A DNA stretch of 64,000 nucleotides from Actinoplanes sp. DH11 (lineage in GTDB: Bacteria; Actinomycetota; Actinomycetes; Mycobacteriales; Micromonosporaceae). The translations under genes were made by a program, and so were the position numbers. Positions 7,044 to 16,560 of this stretch are shown piece by piece (within the stretch, counting starts at the first letter, position 1; each line of letters begins with the position of its first letter). The notes beneath the pieces were generated by a model. That model was not told where the DNA came from and did no database searches. It saw only the letters and a program-made list of their open reading frames with translations. The stretch is taken from assembly GCF_020873875.1 (NCBI RefSeq), contig NZ_JAHWGU010000014.1, forward strand, positions 124,001-188,000, read 5' to 3'.

Positions 7044-9725
7044 TCAGCTCGCCTCGATGATCGCCTTCTCGATCGCGCCCAAGAGCTTAGCGGCTTCGGT
7101 TGCGGGAACGCCGCCACCCTGAGCAAGGTCCGCATTGCCCCCGCCACGGCCCGAAAGAGCCGCCTTGACCAGGTCCGACGCCGAAAGTCCGCGACCCTTG
7201 GCGGCGCTGTTGATCGCTACGATGAGTGACGCCTTGGCCCCGGAGCGCGCCGTCACCGCGACGACCGCCGGACGCGCCGGATCGATCTTGCCGCGAATCT
7301 CCTGCGCCAGCGTCCGCACGTCGTTGCCGGCCGCGCCCTCCGGCGCCTCCGTGCCCACGTAGGCCACGCCGTCCAGGTTCTTCGCCGCCTCGGCGAGCGA
7401 GCCGGCACCCGCGAGCACCATCTGCGCCCGCATCTTCTCCAGCTCCTTCTCCGCGTCCCGCAGCGCCGCCACGGTGTGCTCGACCCGGTCGCCGACCTGG
7501 TCGTTCGGCACCCGGAAGAGCTCCGCGAGCCGGGACACGAGCAGGTGCTCCTTGGCCAGGAAGCCGAACGCGTCGATGCCCACCAGCGCCTCGACCCGGC
7601 GCACACCGGAACCGATCGACGCCTCGTTGAGGATCTTCACGAGGCCCAGCTGACCGGACCGCGCCACGTGCGTGCCACCGCACAGCTCCCGGGCGTAGTC
7701 ACCGACCTCGACCACGCGCACCTCGTCGCCGTACTTCTCGCCGAAGAGAGCCATCGCGCCGAGCCGGCGCGCCTCCTCCTGCGAGGTGATGAAGGCGTGC
7801 ACCTCGAGGTCGCGCAGCAGCACCTCGTTGATCTGCTGCTCCACGTCGTTCAGCACCGTCGGCGAGACCGCCCCCGGCGTGTTGAAGTCGAACCGGAGCC
7901 GGCCCGGCGCGTTCAGCGAACCCGCCTGGGTCGCCGACTCGCCGAGGAAGTTGCGCATCGTCTGATGCACCAGGTGGGTCGCGGTGTGCGACCGCGAGAT
8001 CGCCCGGCGGCGGTCGATGTCGATCTCCGCGAAGCCGGTCTCGCCGGCACGCACCTCGCCGCTGAGCACCCGCGCCTTGTGCACGATCAGACCCGGGATC
8101 GGCTGCTGCACGTCGACGATCTCGACGCGGCCGCCACCGACGTTGATGAAACCGGTGTCCGCCTGCTGGCCACCGCCCTCCGCGTAGAACGGCGTGGTGT
8201 CGAGCACCAGCTCCACGAAGTCACCCTCGCCGGCGACCTCCAGACCACCCCGGTCGCCGATCAGCGCGCGGACCCGCGACTCCCGGCTCACCTCCTGGTA
8301 ACCGGTGAACTCCACCGGGCCGCCCGCGTCGAGCGCCGACCGGTACGCCGACAGGTCCGCGTGACCCGTCTTGCGCGCCGCCGCGTCCGCCTTCGCGCGG
8401 GACCGCTGATCGGCCATCAGCCGGCGGAAACCCGCCTCGTCCACCGCGAGACCCTGCTCCGCCGCGATCTCCAGCGTCAGGTCGATCGGGAAGCCGTACG
8501 TGTCGTGCAGCTGGAACGCCTTCGCGCCCGCCAGCGACGCCCCGCCCGACTTCTTGGTGTCCGCGATCGCGGTGTCCAGGATCGTGGTGCCCGCCTTCAG
8601 CGTGGAGAGGAACGCGTCCTCCTCCGCGTAGGCGTACGTCGAGATCCGGCCGAACTCCTCGGCCAGCTCCGGGTAGGACGGCGCCATGCAGTCCCGCGCG
8701 ATCGGCAGCAGGATCGGCAGCGCCTCCTCCTGCCAGCCGAGCAGCCGGATCGCCCGGATCGCCCGGCGCATGATGCGGCGCAGCACGTAACCGCGGCCCT
8801 CGTTGCTCGGCGTCACACCGTCGCCGATCAGCATCAGCGAGGTCCGCACGTGGTCGGCGATCACCCGCAGGCGCACGTCGTCCGGGTGCGACTGGTTCGC
8901 CGCGTGACCCGAGTGCGCGCCGTACACCTTGCCGGTCATCTCCGCGGCCTTGGCGAGGATCGGGCGGACCTCGTCGATCTCGTACAGGTTGTCGACGCCC
9001 TGCAGGATCGAGGCGATCCGCTCCAGGCCCATGCCGGTGTCGATGTTCTGCTTCGGCAGGTCACCGACGATCCGGAAGTCCTCCTTCGACGTCACGTCGG
9101 TGATCTCGTGCTGCATGAAGACCAGGTTCCAGAACTCCAGGTACCGGTCCTCGTCGACCTCCGGGCCGCCCTCCTGGCCGTACGCCGGGCCGCGGTCGTA
9201 GTAGAGCTCCGAGCACGGGCCCGCCGGGCCCGGGATGCCCATCGACCAGAAGTTGTCCTTCTTGCCCCGGCGCACGATCCGCTCGGCCGGCATCCCGGTC
9301 TTCTTCCAGATCTCGATGGCCTCCTCGTCGTCGAGGTAGACCGTCGCCCAGATCTTCTCCGGGTCGAGCCCGAAACCGCCCTGCTCGACCGGCTTCGTCG
9401 ACAACTCCCACGCCAGCGGGATCGCGCCCGCCTTGAAGTAGTCGCCGAACGAGAAGTTGCCGTTCATCTGGAAGAACGTGCCGTGCCGCGACGTCTTGCC
9501 GACCTCGTCGATGTCCGGCGTCCGGATGCACTTCTGCACACTCGCCGCCCGCTGGTACGGCGGCGTCCGCTGACCCAGGAAGAACGGCACGAACTGCACC
9601 ATGCCGGCGTTGATGAACAGCAGGTTCGGGTCGTCGATGGCGGGCAGCGGGGCACTCGGGACGACCGTGTGCCCGTTCGCCTCGAAATGCGCCAGGAAGC
9701 GCCGCTTGACCTCAGCCGTCTTCAT
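7044..9725 (-). CDS. alaS: Alanyl-tRNA synthetase
   Basis: Charges tRNA-Ala with alanine and edits mischarged Ser/Gly. The 893-residue length is typical. N-terminal class II core: MKTAEVKRRFLAHFEANGH, RTPDIDEVGKTSRHGTFFQM (motif 1/2 region) and the motif 3 region LRRIMRRAIR. The editing domain carries the zinc/catalytic set SHTATHLVHQ and CGGTHVARSGQ. The C-Ala region ends in a Gly-rich GRGGGNADLAQGGG motif, which is conserved in the family. The ATG overlaps the stop of the upstream 96-codon gene by 4 bp, so expression is coupled to that operon. Confidence 0.98.
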   Translation of the reverse strand: MKTAEVKRRFLAHFEANGHTVVPSAPLPAIDDPNLLFINAGMVQFVPFFLGQRTPPYQRAASVQKCIRTPDIDEVGKTSRHGTFFQMNGNFSFGDYFKAGAIPLAWELSTKPVEQGGFGLDPEKIWATVYLDDEEAIEIWKKTGMPAERIVRRGKKDNFWSMGIPGPAGPCSELYYDRGPAYGQEGGPEVDEDRYLEFWNLVFMQHEITDVTSKEDFRIVGDLPKQNIDTGMGLERIASILQGVDNLYEIDEVRPILAKAAEMTGKVYGAHSGHAANQSHPDDVRLRVIADHVRTSLMLIGDGVTPSNEGRGYVLRRIMRRAIRAIRLLGWQEEALPILLPIARDCMAPSYPELAEEFGRISTYAYAEEDAFLSTLKAGTTILDTAIADTKKSGGASLAGAKAFQLHDTYGFPIDLTLEIAAEQGLAVDEAGFRRLMADQRSRAKADAAARKTGHADLSAYRSALDAGGPVEFTGYQEVSRESRVRALIGDRGGLEVAGEGDFVELVLDTTPFYAEGGGQQADTGFINVGGGRVEIVDVQQPIPGLIVHKARVLSGEVRAGETGFAEIDIDRRRAISRSHTATHLVHQTMRNFLGESATQAGSLNAPGRLRFDFNTPGAVSPTVLNDVEQQINEVLLRDLEVHAFITSQEEARRLGAMALFGEKYGDEVRVVEVGDYARELCGGTHVARSGQLGLVKILNEASIGSGVRRVEALVGIDAFGFLAKEHLLVSRLAELFRVPNDQVGDRVEHTVAALRDAEKELEKMRAQMVLAGAGSLAEAAKNLDGVAYVGTEAPEGAAGNDVRTLAQEIRGKIDPARPAVVAVTARSGAKASLIVAINSAAKGRGLSASDLVKAALSGRGGGNADLAQGGGVPATEAAKLLGAIEKAIIEAS

Positions 9726-10012
9726 CGAGTTCCCTCCTGCGTGCCGTGCCCCGCGTCCTCGCGGAGGTCGGCGAACTTGTCCTCGTACAGCTCGCCCGCG
9801 GCAAAAGCCTCGGCGATCTGCTGCTCCCGCTCGGCCATGCCGTCGCGGACGTCATCAACGAAGCTACGCAGCGACTCGACGAGCCCGCCAGCGGATTCCG
9901 ACAGTGACGTCGCGATCCCGGTGGGCGTGAACTCGTTGGCCTTCTGGTTGAGCTTGCGGACGACGATGGCGCCGACGGCCAGGCCGACACCGAGCCAGAG
10001 CAGGCGCTTCAT
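9722..10012 (-). CDS. Small membrane-anchored protein (DUF6167-type)
   Basis: A 96-residue protein of unknown function with a single N-terminal membrane helix (about residues 3-19, RLLWLGVGLAVGAIVVRKL) and a mostly helical, acidic C-terminal tail. Small proteins of this design lie between the DUF948 gene and alaS in many actinobacteria, and I match it to the DUF6167 group on position and layout rather than on a motif. The gene overlaps alaS by 4 bp (ATGA) and follows the DUF948 gene by 37 bp, so these three are probably co-transcribed. Confidence 0.82.
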   Translation of the reverse strand: MKRLLWLGVGLAVGAIVVRKLNQKANEFTPTGIATSLSESAGGLVESLRSFVDDVRDGMAEREQQIAEAFAAGELYEDKFADLREDAGHGTQEGTR

Positions 10013-10049
10013 GACGGCGATCCCCTATCTGTAGCTTCTGGGCGGGAAG

Positions 10050-10499
10050 TCAGCGGCCGGCCCGGCGGCGCTGCTTGAGGGCGGCACGGACCTCACGGTC
10101 CTCCTCGGCGTGCCGGCGCGCGGAGGCGGCCTTACGCAGCCCGTACCCGAACGAAGCGACCTTGACCAGCGGGTTCGCGGCGGCCGCGGAAACCACGGTG
10201 ACCAGGTTCGCGACGTTGGCGGTGACGTTCTGGGCGTGCTCGGTCATCGTGTCGACCTTGGCGAGCTGCACGTTGACGCCGTCCAAAGAGACCTGAACCT
10301 GGCCGAGCGCGGTGTTCACATTCTCCACGGTCGTGTTCACGTTGGTCAGCAGCGGACCGGTGTGGTCAACCACGTCGTTGATCGCGCGGGTGGCGGCGTC
10401 CACCGTGCGCCCCAGCTTGAGAATCGGCACGGCCAGCACGAGCACGAGCATCAGGAAGGCGCCCGCCGCGATCAGACCTGCGATTTCTCCGGGGTTCAT
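10050..10499 (-). CDS. DUF948 domain protein
   Basis: A 149-residue protein with an N-terminal membrane helix (about residues 6-28, IAGLIAAGAFLMLVLVLAVPIL) followed by a long amphipathic helical region rich in Asn, Val and Thr with heptad-like spacing (residues about 35-105), then a basic tail. This matches the DUF948 family, whose function is unknown and which commonly precedes alaS in actinobacteria. The ATG at 10499 has GAGGAG about 10 nt upstream. The gene appears to head the DUF948–DUF6167–alaS–ruvX–mltG transcription unit. Confidence 0.88.
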   Translation of the reverse strand: MNPGEIAGLIAAGAFLMLVLVLAVPILKLGRTVDAATRAINDVVDHTGPLLTNVNTTVENVNTALGQVQVSLDGVNVQLAKVDTMTEHAQNVTANVANLVTVVSAAAANPLVKVASFGYGLRKAASARRHAEEDREVRAALKQRRRAGR

Positions 10500-10518
10500 G
10501 TAACGCGTCTCCTCTTCG

Positions 10519-10571
10519 GGTGGTCACGGTTCGGCGGGACAACGTGGGAGACCCTACCGTCCGTGACCACC
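10519..10571 (-). terminator. Possible terminator hairpin after the 1249-codon gene
   Basis: Perfect 11-bp inverted repeat (GGTGGTCACGG at 10519-10529, complement at 10561-10571) with a 31-nt loop, lying just after the stop at 10579. No U-tract follows, so factor-independent termination is uncertain; it could also act in the leader of the DUF948 gene. Confidence 0.45.
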
Positions 10572-10578
10572 GCGCGCG

Positions 10579-13500
10579 TCACGACGCCTCGGGTGTCGGC
10601 TCCAAGAGGGGATCATCAGTGGGCAGCACCGGGTCCGGGGTCACCCCGACGGGCCCCGGATTGGTCTCTTTCTTGCCCCGCAGATCGGTGATCGTGTTCT
10701 GCACCTTGATGCTGACCGTCGAGCCGACACACTCCTTCGGAGCGGCCTCCTCCGCGGTGCCCTCCGCCGGGACCGCACCGGCCGCTATCTGGTCCACCGC
10801 GCACCCCGGCAGGCTCACATAGAGGTCCAGAGTCAACTCGTCACGCCGCCAGCAGCTGTAGGCGCCCTCTTCGGGGCTGATGTCCGTCTCCGGGCACTCG
10901 GCGACCTGCCACTCCCGCCAGCCGGCCCCGCTCAGCGCGGTCGTGTAGGCCTGCGCGGTCTCCTTCGGCGGCCGCTCCGACTCGGCGATCCGCTCCCGGA
11001 ACCGGCAGTTCAGGAAGCACCAGCGGTTCCCGCTGCTCTGATCCTCGGCCTTCTGCGCGGCCCACGACGGAACGTCGAGCGCGTCGAGGGACGCGAACAC
11101 CGGGTCGCTGGTCATCGCCCGGACACCGAGGAACGCCGGCAGCACGAGCAGCACCACGGCGGCGAGCGCCGACAACGCACCCACCCGCAGCCTGCGCTGC
11201 GTCCGCAACTTACGGCGCAACTCGGCGCCGGCACCGCGAAGCCCACCCTCCGGCTGTACGGGCTCGTCCGGCTCGAATCCCGCCTCGCCGCCGGGGCCGC
11301 CCGACCGGAACGAACCCGAGTCCGCACCGCCGGGGCCGCCCGACCGGGCACCCGCCCGGAACGAACCCGAGTCCGCACCGTCATGCCCCGGCACCGCCGC
11401 ACCACCGCGAACCGGCCCGGTCCCGTCGGGGCCGGCGCCCACCCGTCCCGGGACCGCGACACTTGCCCGCCCGGGGACCGCGACACTCGCCCGTCCCGGA
11501 GCCGCGACACCCGCAGCGCTTGCGACACCCGCCGTGCCTGCGACACTCGCCGTGCCTGCGGCGGCTGCCGCTCCCGCGCGGAACGATCCGGAAGGCTCGC
11601 CGTCCTGGCCCGGCACCGCCGCGCCGGCACGAACCCGACCGGTGCCGTCGGGACCGGCACTCGCCCGCCCCGGAACCGCGACACCGGCCCGGAACGACCC
11701 GGAGTCCTCACCATCGCCGCCTGCACCGGCCCGGAACGAACCCGTACCCTCACCGTCAGCCCGGCCCGGCACCGCAGCACCAGCCCGGAACGACCCCGTG
11801 CCCTCACCGTCGCCTCTGCCCGGGATGCCTGCCCCCGCGCGGAACGAGCCGCTTCCGCCGTCGTCCGGACCCGCACCGCCCGGCACTGCCGCGCCACCGC
11901 GCGCCGCACCACTGACCGGTCGCACCTTGCCCGTGCCCCGCGCCGCCGGAGCCGCGCCGATCGCCCCGGACGCGTCACCGGCACCCGGCACCGCCGCGCC
12001 GCCTCGGGCCGGACCTGCCGGCGGCACAGCCGCGCTGCCACGCCGGCCCTGAGCGGGCCGCTGGATCACACCGGAAGTGCTGTCCGCCATCGCGCCGGCC
12101 CGCCCCGGGACCGCCGGGGTACGAGCACCCTCCGGTCCCGGCACCACCGGCGGCACCACCGCGGCCGCCCCACGAACCGGGCGCCCGTCACCGGGACCGA
12201 TCCGCCGCTGCCCCGCCGCACCGGCGCCCTGCTCGGTTCCACCGTCCTCCGGACTCGCGGCTCGCCGGCCCGGTCGCAGGAGGCCGCGCGTACCGGTGTC
12301 GCCACCGTCCGCCGGCTCGGTACCCGGTTCCGCGTCCGCCGCCCGGTGCCCGGGCCGCACGAACCCGTGCGTACCCGTGTCACCCTCCGGATCGGCGTCC
12401 GCACCCCGGCGACGCACGAACCGCTGCGCACCCGTCTCCGTGCCGGCCTGACCGGCCCGGCGGGCGCCCCGGCTGCGCGGTTCGGCGCCGGGCACGACGC
12501 CGTAGGAGCCGCTGTCCGTACCCGGGTGCACGAACGCGTGCGCGCCGCTGTCGGTGCCCATCTGCGGTACGACACCCGGCGCGCCACCGTCCGGCGACCC
12601 GTGCCGGCCGGCACGCTGCTCACCGGGGGCCGGTGGCACCGCACGTCCCCGTACGCCGTCCGCCGGCGCCGCGTGCCCCGGAGCCGCATGCCCGGGCGTA
12701 TGTCCCGGCGTGCCCGCATGTCCGGGAGCTGGTTGCCCGGGGCCCGCCGGCCCCATCGCCGCCCGCCCGGCGGCCGCTTGACCCGGCCCGGTCCGGCCGA
12801 TCGCGGCACGCCCGGCAGGAGCCTGCCCAGGGCCGGCCTGGCCCGTCGCCGCACGCCCGGCAGGAGGCTGACCAGGGCCGGTTTGTCCGGTAGGCACGAC
12901 ACGGCCGTGGCGGCCCGTCGGCTCCTCGGCATACACGTCACCCTCGGCGCCAGCGCGCCGGCCACGTCCCCGGCCCGGCAGTCCCGCACCGTCGTCCGGC
13001 GCCCGCCGGCCGGCAGCCGGATCCGGCCCGTCGAACCCACGCGGAATCGCCCCTGACCGGTCCACCGCCGGGTCCACCGGAGCGGCGCCGCCGGCGAAGC
13101 GCGGTACCGGACCGGACTGATGCACCGCCGAATCGACCGGTCCCGCTTCGAACCCGCGCGGCATGGCCCCCGACTGTTCGGGAAGTGCCCCGGACTGGTG
13201 CACGGCCGGGTCGAAGCCACCCGGGCGACCGGGCTGGCCCGGTTCCCCGGAGCGGAACCGATCGCGAGCCGGGCCGGCCGGCGAGGTAGGCCGAACACCC
13301 GGCGAAGCACCTCGCATGCCGGGCGAAACCGGCCGCGCGCTGGACGCGGTACCCCGGGGTCCGGGCTGGCCCGGACGCGCACCAGGGATCTCCGGCGCGT
13401 TACCGGAGAGCGGAACCGCCCCGCCCGCACCCGGCACGGGGGTTCCCGGCTCGCCGTCGACCCGCCGCCGCCCAGGGCCGGGCGCCCCACCGGAAACCGG

Positions 13501-14328
13501 TCGCGGCCCGCCCTGCTGCCCCATCGGCACCGGACCGGACCGACCGGCACGCCCACCGGGCGGCATCTGCCCAGCAACTCCGGGACCGCCCGCGACCGCA
13601 CCGGGCCGTTGCCCGGGAGATCCGGGCGGCACCGCGGCGGCACCGCCCGGCCGCGCCTGGCCCGGAGGAACCTGACCGGGAGCGCCCGCAGCCGCCCGGC
13701 CCGGCCCCGGCTGAACCGGCCCGGCCGGAACCGCGCCGGCGGCACCCGCACCCGGCCGCTGACCGGACGGCATCGGACCCGTGGCACCCGCACCCGGAGC
13801 ACCCGGACGCTGCCCCTGCGGAACACCCGGTCGCTGAGCTTGCGGAACACCCGGTCGCTGAGCTTGCGGAACACCCGGTCGCTGAGCTTGGGGAGCCGCG
13901 CCACCCGTACGCTGCCCCGGTTGCATCCCCCCAGGCTGTCCGGCAGCAGTCCGCGCCCCGCCAGGCCCGGGCGGAACATTCCCCGGCCGGGCACCGGGCT
14001 GGTTCGGCGCCGGGGCGGAACCGGGCTGCCGGGCGCCGGCACCCTCGTCGGGTTCGTCGTCGTGGCCGGGGAGCGCGATGTCGGCGGCAGCATCGTCCGG
14101 GCCCGGGGCGACCCGGCCGGACTTGCTGGTGCGGCCTTCGCCCGGGAAGGTGCCGGGCCCGATGGCCGAACGCTCCTCCTTCGCCGTGCGCAGGTCGTCC
14201 AGCCAGCCGGTCTCCTCCTGCGGAGGTGCGACGGGCTGCTCGGCGGCGTTGCGGCCGCGTCCGAAACGCCGCCCCTTCTTGCCGCCAGGGCCGGCGTCCT
14301 CGGGCCGATCGGCACCCCGCGCTGTCAC
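10579..14328 (-). CDS. Very large Gly/Pro/Ala/Arg-rich membrane-anchored protein of unknown function
   Basis: No family recognised. The 1249-residue product is almost entirely low-complexity (Gly, Pro, Ala, Arg, Gln) for about 1050 residues. A single transmembrane helix follows at about 1051-1072 (VGALSALAAVVLLVLPAFLG), then a roughly 170-residue, probably extracellular, more ordered C-terminal part with six Cys (NRWCFLNCRFRE, VAECPETD, YSCWRRDE, LPGCAVDQ, PKECVGS), suggesting disulfides. The disordered part contains a perfect 8-residue repeat (QRPGVPQA) and many imperfect GSFRAGA-, AGPGQ- and ARPG-type repeats. The GTG start overlaps the rarA stop (GTGA). Another frame on each strand is also open for long stretches, but only this one gives a membrane helix and an ordered tail. 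Confidence 0.7.
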   Translation of the reverse strand: MTARGADRPEDAGPGGKKGRRFGRGRNAAEQPVAPPQEETGWLDDLRTAKEERSAIGPGTFPGEGRTSKSGRVAPGPDDAAADIALPGHDDEPDEGAGARQPGSAPAPNQPGARPGNVPPGPGGARTAAGQPGGMQPGQRTGGAAPQAQRPGVPQAQRPGVPQAQRPGVPQGQRPGAPGAGATGPMPSGQRPGAGAAGAVPAGPVQPGPGRAAAGAPGQVPPGQARPGGAAAVPPGSPGQRPGAVAGGPGVAGQMPPGGRAGRSGPVPMGQQGGPRPVSGGAPGPGRRRVDGEPGTPVPGAGGAVPLSGNAPEIPGARPGQPGPRGTASSARPVSPGMRGASPGVRPTSPAGPARDRFRSGEPGQPGRPGGFDPAVHQSGALPEQSGAMPRGFEAGPVDSAVHQSGPVPRFAGGAAPVDPAVDRSGAIPRGFDGPDPAAGRRAPDDGAGLPGRGRGRRAGAEGDVYAEEPTGRHGRVVPTGQTGPGQPPAGRAATGQAGPGQAPAGRAAIGRTGPGQAAAGRAAMGPAGPGQPAPGHAGTPGHTPGHAAPGHAAPADGVRGRAVPPAPGEQRAGRHGSPDGGAPGVVPQMGTDSGAHAFVHPGTDSGSYGVVPGAEPRSRGARRAGQAGTETGAQRFVRRRGADADPEGDTGTHGFVRPGHRAADAEPGTEPADGGDTGTRGLLRPGRRAASPEDGGTEQGAGAAGQRRIGPGDGRPVRGAAAVVPPVVPGPEGARTPAVPGRAGAMADSTSGVIQRPAQGRRGSAAVPPAGPARGGAAVPGAGDASGAIGAAPAARGTGKVRPVSGAARGGAAVPGGAGPDDGGSGSFRAGAGIPGRGDGEGTGSFRAGAAVPGRADGEGTGSFRAGAGGDGEDSGSFRAGVAVPGRASAGPDGTGRVRAGAAVPGQDGEPSGSFRAGAAAAAGTASVAGTAGVASAAGVAAPGRASVAVPGRASVAVPGRVGAGPDGTGPVRGGAAVPGHDGADSGSFRAGARSGGPGGADSGSFRSGGPGGEAGFEPDEPVQPEGGLRGAGAELRRKLRTQRRLRVGALSALAAVVLLVLPAFLGVRAMTSDPVFASLDALDVPSWAAQKAEDQSSGNRWCFLNCRFRERIAESERPPKETAQAYTTALSGAGWREWQVAECPETDISPEEGAYSCWRRDELTLDLYVSLPGCAVDQIAAGAVPAEGTAEEAAPKECVGSTVSIKVQNTITDLRGKKETNPGPVGVTPDPVLPTDDPLLEPTPEAS
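13820..13892. repeat. 24-bp tandem repeat inside the 1249-codon gene
   Basis: Three nearly identical head-to-tail copies of a 24-bp unit (GAACACCCGGTCGCTGAGCT plus TGCG on the plus strand). The unit is a multiple of three and encodes QRPGVPQA on the minus strand, so copy-number change keeps the frame. Confidence 0.85.
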
Positions 14329-15947
14329 GGCTGTTCCTCTCCGGCGGCGTCGCCGCTGTCGTCTACCCGGATGTCACGTCCGTCAGCCCCACCCGAGGAG
14401 TCCCCGGAACCGTCCGAAGACGACCCCGGGCCCGCGTCGGAGCCCGCCGACGACTGTGACGCATCCCCGGCTCGTTCACCACCCGCCGCCTGGTCCGGCG
14501 GCACCGCCGAAGCGGTGGACTGCCTGGTCACGCCCTTCGTCACGGGTTCTGTCCCGGCCGGCCGCGGACCGGGGCCGAGACCCCGCACGATCCGGCGCAG
14601 ACGTGGCACCCGCTCACCCACGGCACGTTCGGCGCCGTGATCGGTCGGCCGATAGTAGTCGGTGTCCACGAGATCGTCGGGAGCGTACTGTTGCCGCACC
14701 ACACCGCGCGGGTCGTCGTGCGGGTAGCGGTAGCCCCGCCCGTGCCCGAGCCCCTTGGACCCGGAATAGTGCGCGTCACGCAGGTGCGCCGGCACCGCAC
14801 CACCCCGGCCGGCGCGCACGTCGGCCATTGCCTCGCCGAGCGCGGTGGTCACGCTGTTCGACTTCGGCGCGGTGGCGAGATGAACGACGGCCTGCGCAAG
14901 GTTCAGACCGGCCTCGGGCAGACCCACATTTTGTACGGCCTGAGCAGCGGCAGTAGCCACCAGCAGCGCCTGCGGGTCGGCCATCCCGACGTCCTCGCTC
15001 GCGAAGATCACGATGCGGCGTGCGATGAACCGCGGGTCCTCGCCCGCAACGAGCATCCGGGCCAGCCAGTGCAACGCCGCGTCGGGGTCGCTGCCCCGCA
15101 TGCTCTTGATGAAGGCGCTCGTCACGTCGTAGTGCGCGTCGCCGTCCCGGTCGTACCTGACCGCCGCCACGTCCACCGCGCGCTCGGCCGTGGCAAGGTC
15201 GATCTCCGTCGCCTGCTGGGCCACCGCGGAACCGGCCGCGGCCTCGAGCGCGGTGAGCGCTTTGCGGACGTCGCCGGACGCCAGCCGTACCAGATGCTCC
15301 TCCGCCTCGGCCGACAGCGTGACCGCGCCGCCCAGCCCGCGTTCGTCGGTGACCGCGCGCCGGACGAGGCCGCGCACGTCGTCGTCACCGAGCGCCTGAA
15401 GAGTCAACAGCACACAGCGGGACAGAAGGGGCGAAATGACCGAGAAGTACGGGTTTTCGGTCGTAGCCGCGAGCAAGGTGACAGTCCGGTCCTCGACGGC
15501 GGCAAGCAACGAGTCCTGCTGGGTCTTGCTGAAGCGGTGCACCTCGTCGATGAAAAGAACCGTGGGCGGACCACCGTACCGCCGCTCGCGCCGCGCGGTG
15601 TCGATCACGGCGCGGACATCCTTGACGCCGGCGGTGAGCGCGGACATCGCGACGAACTTGCGGTCGGTGGCGTGCGCGACGAGATGCGCGATGGTCGTCT
15701 TGCCGGTCCCCGGCGGCCCCCAGAGGATCACCGACATGGGGCTGGCGCCGCTCACCAGCTGACGCAGCGGCGCACCGGGCGCGAGCAGGTGTTCCTGCCC
15801 GACGAGTTCGTCGAGCGAGGCCGGGCGCATGCGCACCGGCAGCGGCGCGTCGGCGGAGGGCGTCCCGAACCCGGCGGTGTCGGTGCCGGCCGGGGCCGCA
15901 GGTGGCGCGCCCGGCGTAGCCAGTGTGAAGAGCCCGTCCGTGTCCAT
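14325..15947 (-). CDS. rarA: Replication-associated recombination protein A (RarA/MgsA AAA+ ATPase)
   Basis: AAA+ clamp-loader-like ATPase acting at stalled replication forks. Features of the 540-residue product: Walker A GPPGTGKTTIAH (about residue 60), Walker B LFIDEVHRF, sensor 1 LLAATTENPYF, the arginine-finger LLSRC segment, and the C-terminal MgsA tetramerisation domain (ARRIVIFASEDVGMADPQAL, GSKGLGHGRGYRYPHD). Family members are about 430-450 residues; here an extra Ser/Gly/Asp-rich tail of about 75 residues is added. I prefer ATG 15947 (MDTDGLFTLATPG); no Shine-Dalgarno is visible, so translation may be leaderless. The frame is open upstream to 16001. The stop overlaps the next gene (GTGA). 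Confidence 0.93.
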   Translation of the reverse strand: MDTDGLFTLATPGAPPAAPAGTDTAGFGTPSADAPLPVRMRPASLDELVGQEHLLAPGAPLRQLVSGASPMSVILWGPPGTGKTTIAHLVAHATDRKFVAMSALTAGVKDVRAVIDTARRERRYGGPPTVLFIDEVHRFSKTQQDSLLAAVEDRTVTLLAATTENPYFSVISPLLSRCVLLTLQALGDDDVRGLVRRAVTDERGLGGAVTLSAEAEEHLVRLASGDVRKALTALEAAAGSAVAQQATEIDLATAERAVDVAAVRYDRDGDAHYDVTSAFIKSMRGSDPDAALHWLARMLVAGEDPRFIARRIVIFASEDVGMADPQALLVATAAAQAVQNVGLPEAGLNLAQAVVHLATAPKSNSVTTALGEAMADVRAGRGGAVPAHLRDAHYSGSKGLGHGRGYRYPHDDPRGVVRQQYAPDDLVDTDYYRPTDHGAERAVGERVPRLRRIVRGLGPGPRPAGTEPVTKGVTRQSTASAVPPDQAAGGERAGDASQSSAGSDAGPGSSSDGSGDSSGGADGRDIRVDDSGDAAGEEQP

Positions 15948-16001
15948 CGCAATCGACAGTACCGGCCGCTGCGACCCAATCCGAAACCACTGACGGCCCA
16001 C

Positions 16002-16560
16002 CCGGGCAAGCCGGGCGGACCGTCAGTCACAGCAGTCAACGATCAGCAATTGAGCCGTCGACAAGGAGTAGGCACGGGCCGGCGTCGGGGGTCCACCGAC
16101 CCGCAAAACCAGAAACCAACCGCGCCAACACGCCACCGGGCGCCAGCACGCCACGATGCACCGCGCGCCCATGAGCCACGATGCACCGCGCGCCGCTGCA
16201 CCGCGCGCCATAAGCCACGAGCCACCGCGCCCCGCTGCACCGCGCGCCATAAGCTAACGCGCCGCGATACACCGCGCGCCACGAGCCACCACGCGCCACG
16301 GGCAACACCGACCGCGTCGAGAATGAGTCTCACGCGCGGTCACGGCGGGCCCACTCGGGCGACGCTGCCCGAGGTCAGCCGCACCCGTGACGGCGGGGCG
16401 AGGCCGACTCAGCCGGTGCGGCCAGCTCGCAGCGGGCCGGTGCGGCCAGCTGCCAGCCCAGCGCCAGCCCGGCCGGTGCCCGCCGGTGCCGGCCGGGGCG
16501 GCCAGGTGCCAGCCCGCCGGGGCAGCCAGGTGCCAGCCCGCCGGGGCGGCGCGGCCGGGA
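16002..16560. repeat. Non-coding region with degenerate short repeats
   Basis: A 560-bp stretch without a convincing gene. 16130-16310 contains many imperfect copies of a 15-20 bp unit built on ACCGCGCGCCATAAGCCACG (for example at 16178, 16195, 16233 and 16267). 16420-16560 has copies of GGTGCGGCCAGCTCGC- and GCCAGCCCGCCGGGGC-type units. Several frames stay open only because the repeats lack stops. No promoter or terminator was evident. Confidence 0.6.

Noticed and set aside
11383..13056. Plus-strand frame opposite the 1249-codon gene
   Set aside because: Arg/Thr/Pro-rich throughout with no ordered part; the minus frame has a membrane helix, Cys-rich tail and GTGA coupling.
16130..16320. Repeats considered as a CRISPR array
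   Set aside because: Units are irregular in length and spacing, repeats are degenerate, there are no unique spacers of constant size, and no cas genes are present.
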